Assembly (NCBI GenBank): GCA_018268695.1
Contig: JAFDWD010001041.1
Coordinates: 1-5,932, forward strand
Direction of reading: 5' to 3'
Source of the DNA: Actinomycetota bacterium
Lineage (GTDB): Bacteria > Actinomycetota > Thermoleophilia > Solirubrobacterales > 70-9
Length of the DNA: 5,932 bases
Under the pieces are notes generated by a model. It did not search any database. It was given only the letters and a program-made list of their open reading frames with translations, and had not been told where the DNA came from. Position numbers and translations under genes: made by a program. This document shows, one piece after another, positions 5,026 to 5,932 of the stretch. The stretch's first letter is position 1. The number at the start of each line of letters is the position of its first letter.

Positions 5026-5932
5026 ATGCAAGAAGTCTGTGTCGTCCGCAAGGAGCCGTTCCCCGATCAAGACGACGAGGTCATCTTTCCCCGGCTCTCC
5101 GAGAAAAAGCTCGAGTGGCTGGAGAAGAAGAAGGGTGGCGAACGGCGGTCGTTCGAGCCAGGTGACGTGCTTTACGAGCACGCGGTGCGGGACGCGCCGT
5201 TCTTCGTCCTGCTGAGCGGCGAAGTCGAGTTCGTCGACCGCAAGCCGGGCAAGGACGTGCACGTGGCGGCCGCGGGACCGCACACCTATATCGGGGATAT
5301 CGCCGCGTTCACCGGGGAGCCGACGATCTCGGCCGCGGTGGCGGTGAAACCGACCGAGGCGCTGATGTTCGAGCGCGCGGCGCTGCGGCGGATGGTCGCC
5401 GACTGGCCCGAGTTCGGCGAAATGATCTTCCGGACGCTGCTGGCGCGGCGGGCCTGGCACGAAGAAATGGGCTACGGGGTGATGCGGCTGATCGCGCCGC
5501 AGGCCTCGCGGCGGGCGTTCGAAGTGCGCGACCTGCTGGAGCGAAACCTCCTCCCCGTCCGCTGGTACGACGTCGACAACGACCCGGAGTCGACCGAGAT
5601 GCTCGACTGGCTCGAGGTCCCGAAAGAGGAAGCGCCGGTGCTGGTCCACGCACGCGAGGTGCTGCGCAACCCGTCGCCGGCGCAGGTGGCGCGCTCACTC
5701 GGCCTGCGCGCCGAGGTCGACGGGCAGCGCTTCGACCTGGTCGTCCTCGGCGGCGGCCCGGCCGGGCTGGCGGCGGCGGTCTACGGCGGCTCGGAGGGAC
5801 TGCGGACGCTGGTCGTCGAGTCCTGGGCGCCGGGCGGACAGGCCGGGACGAGCACGCGGATCGAGAACTACCTCGGCTTCCCGACCGGGATCGGCGGCCG
5901 CGAGCTGACCACCAAGGCGACGCTGCAGGCGC
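5026..5932 (+). CDS. Cyclic-nucleotide-binding-like domain fused to thioredoxin-reductase-like FAD oxidoreductase (3' partial)
   Basis: An open frame of 302 codons runs off the window end. Residues about 20-125 form a Crp/Fnr-type cyclic-nucleotide-binding beta-roll (FEPGDVLYEH 43-52, FFVLLSGEVEFV 59-70, YIGDIAAFTGEPT 88-100). About 155-228 looks like a thioredoxin/glutaredoxin-like domain without a CxxC (LLERNLLPVRWYDVDND 170-186, VLRNPSPAQVARSLGL 212-227). From 236 begins a thioredoxin-reductase-type FAD domain with GGGPAGLAAA (242-251), GGQAGTSTRIENYLGFP (270-286) and GGRELT (290-295). This three-part layout occurs in actinobacterial proteins annotated as cyclic-nucleotide-binding thioredoxin-disulfide reductases. 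The usual cAMP-pocket Glu and Arg are replaced (Asp91; Thr100 or nearby), so cAMP binding is doubtful. The redox cysteine pair and NADPH domain lie beyond the window. ATG 5026 was chosen; an in-frame GTG at 5020 has a slightly better spaced GGCGG. It may be co-transcribed with the FAD oxidase, 22 bp upstream. Confidence 0.9.
   Translation, partial: MQEVCVVRKEPFPDQDDEVIFPRLSEKKLEWLEKKKGGERRSFEPGDVLYEHAVRDAPFFVLLSGEVEFVDRKPGKDVHVAAAGPHTYIGDIAAFTGEPTISAAVAVKPTEALMFERAALRRMVADWPEFGEMIFRTLLARRAWHEEMGYGVMRLIAPQASRRAFEVRDLLERNLLPVRWYDVDNDPESTEMLDWLEVPKEEAPVLVHAREVLRNPSPAQVARSLGLRAEVDGQRFDLVVLGGGPAGLAAAVYGGSEGLRTLVVESWAPGGQAGTSTRIENYLGFPTGIGGRELTTKATLQA

Noticed and set aside
4933..5649. A 238-codon minus-strand frame opposite the fused reductase
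   Set aside because: The plus-strand frame has clear cyclic-nucleotide-binding-like and FAD motifs, and the minus product has none.

Overview
The window is very GC-rich (about 70% by eye), with strong G/C at third codon positions, frequent GTG starts and several genes with no clear Shine-Dalgarno site. This points to a high-GC actinobacterium. A Thermoleophilia/Solirubrobacterales-like origin is my guess from the style of the proteins, not something the sequence proves. I see no rRNA, tRNA, CRISPR array, transposase or phage gene.

The left part (31-2515) is a block of four genes on the minus strand. In order of transcription they are a TetR-family repressor, a 69-residue hypothetical protein whose GTG start overlaps the repressor stop (GTGA), an RdmC-like alpha/beta hydrolase 10 bp further on, and a siderophore-interacting-protein (SIP) family flavin reductase 49 bp after that. 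The spacing suggests one transcript, with the SIP gene the least tightly attached.

The repressor is divergent from an NAD(P)-dependent atypical SDR ('epimerase') gene at 2637-3542. The 121 bp between them hold the most informative non-coding signal in the window. Two near-identical 21-bp operators (perfect or near-perfect 9-bp inverted repeats around 3 bp) have centres 33 bp apart. They overlap the inferred promoters on both sides, so one TetR protein probably controls its own operon and the SDR gene together.

The right part (3548-5932) is on the plus strand. An 18-bp perfect inverted repeat fills the gap after the SDR gene and ends on the base before the ATG of a GlcD/D-2-hydroxyglutarate-dehydrogenase-type FAD oxidase. 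A short hairpin with that gene's stop codon in its loop follows. Then comes a gene that runs off the window end: an N-terminal cyclic-nucleotide-binding-like domain, a thioredoxin-like linker domain and a thioredoxin-reductase-like FAD domain.

Most of the encoded enzymes are redox or small-molecule metabolic enzymes. The TetR/hydrolase/SIP/SDR set looks like a small-molecule-induced detoxification or catabolic module; the inducer and substrates cannot be read from the sequence. No clearly new multi-gene system is evident. The best candidates for follow-up are the tandem operator array, the start-abutting hairpin, the small coupled ORF and the degenerate sensor domain of the fused reductase.
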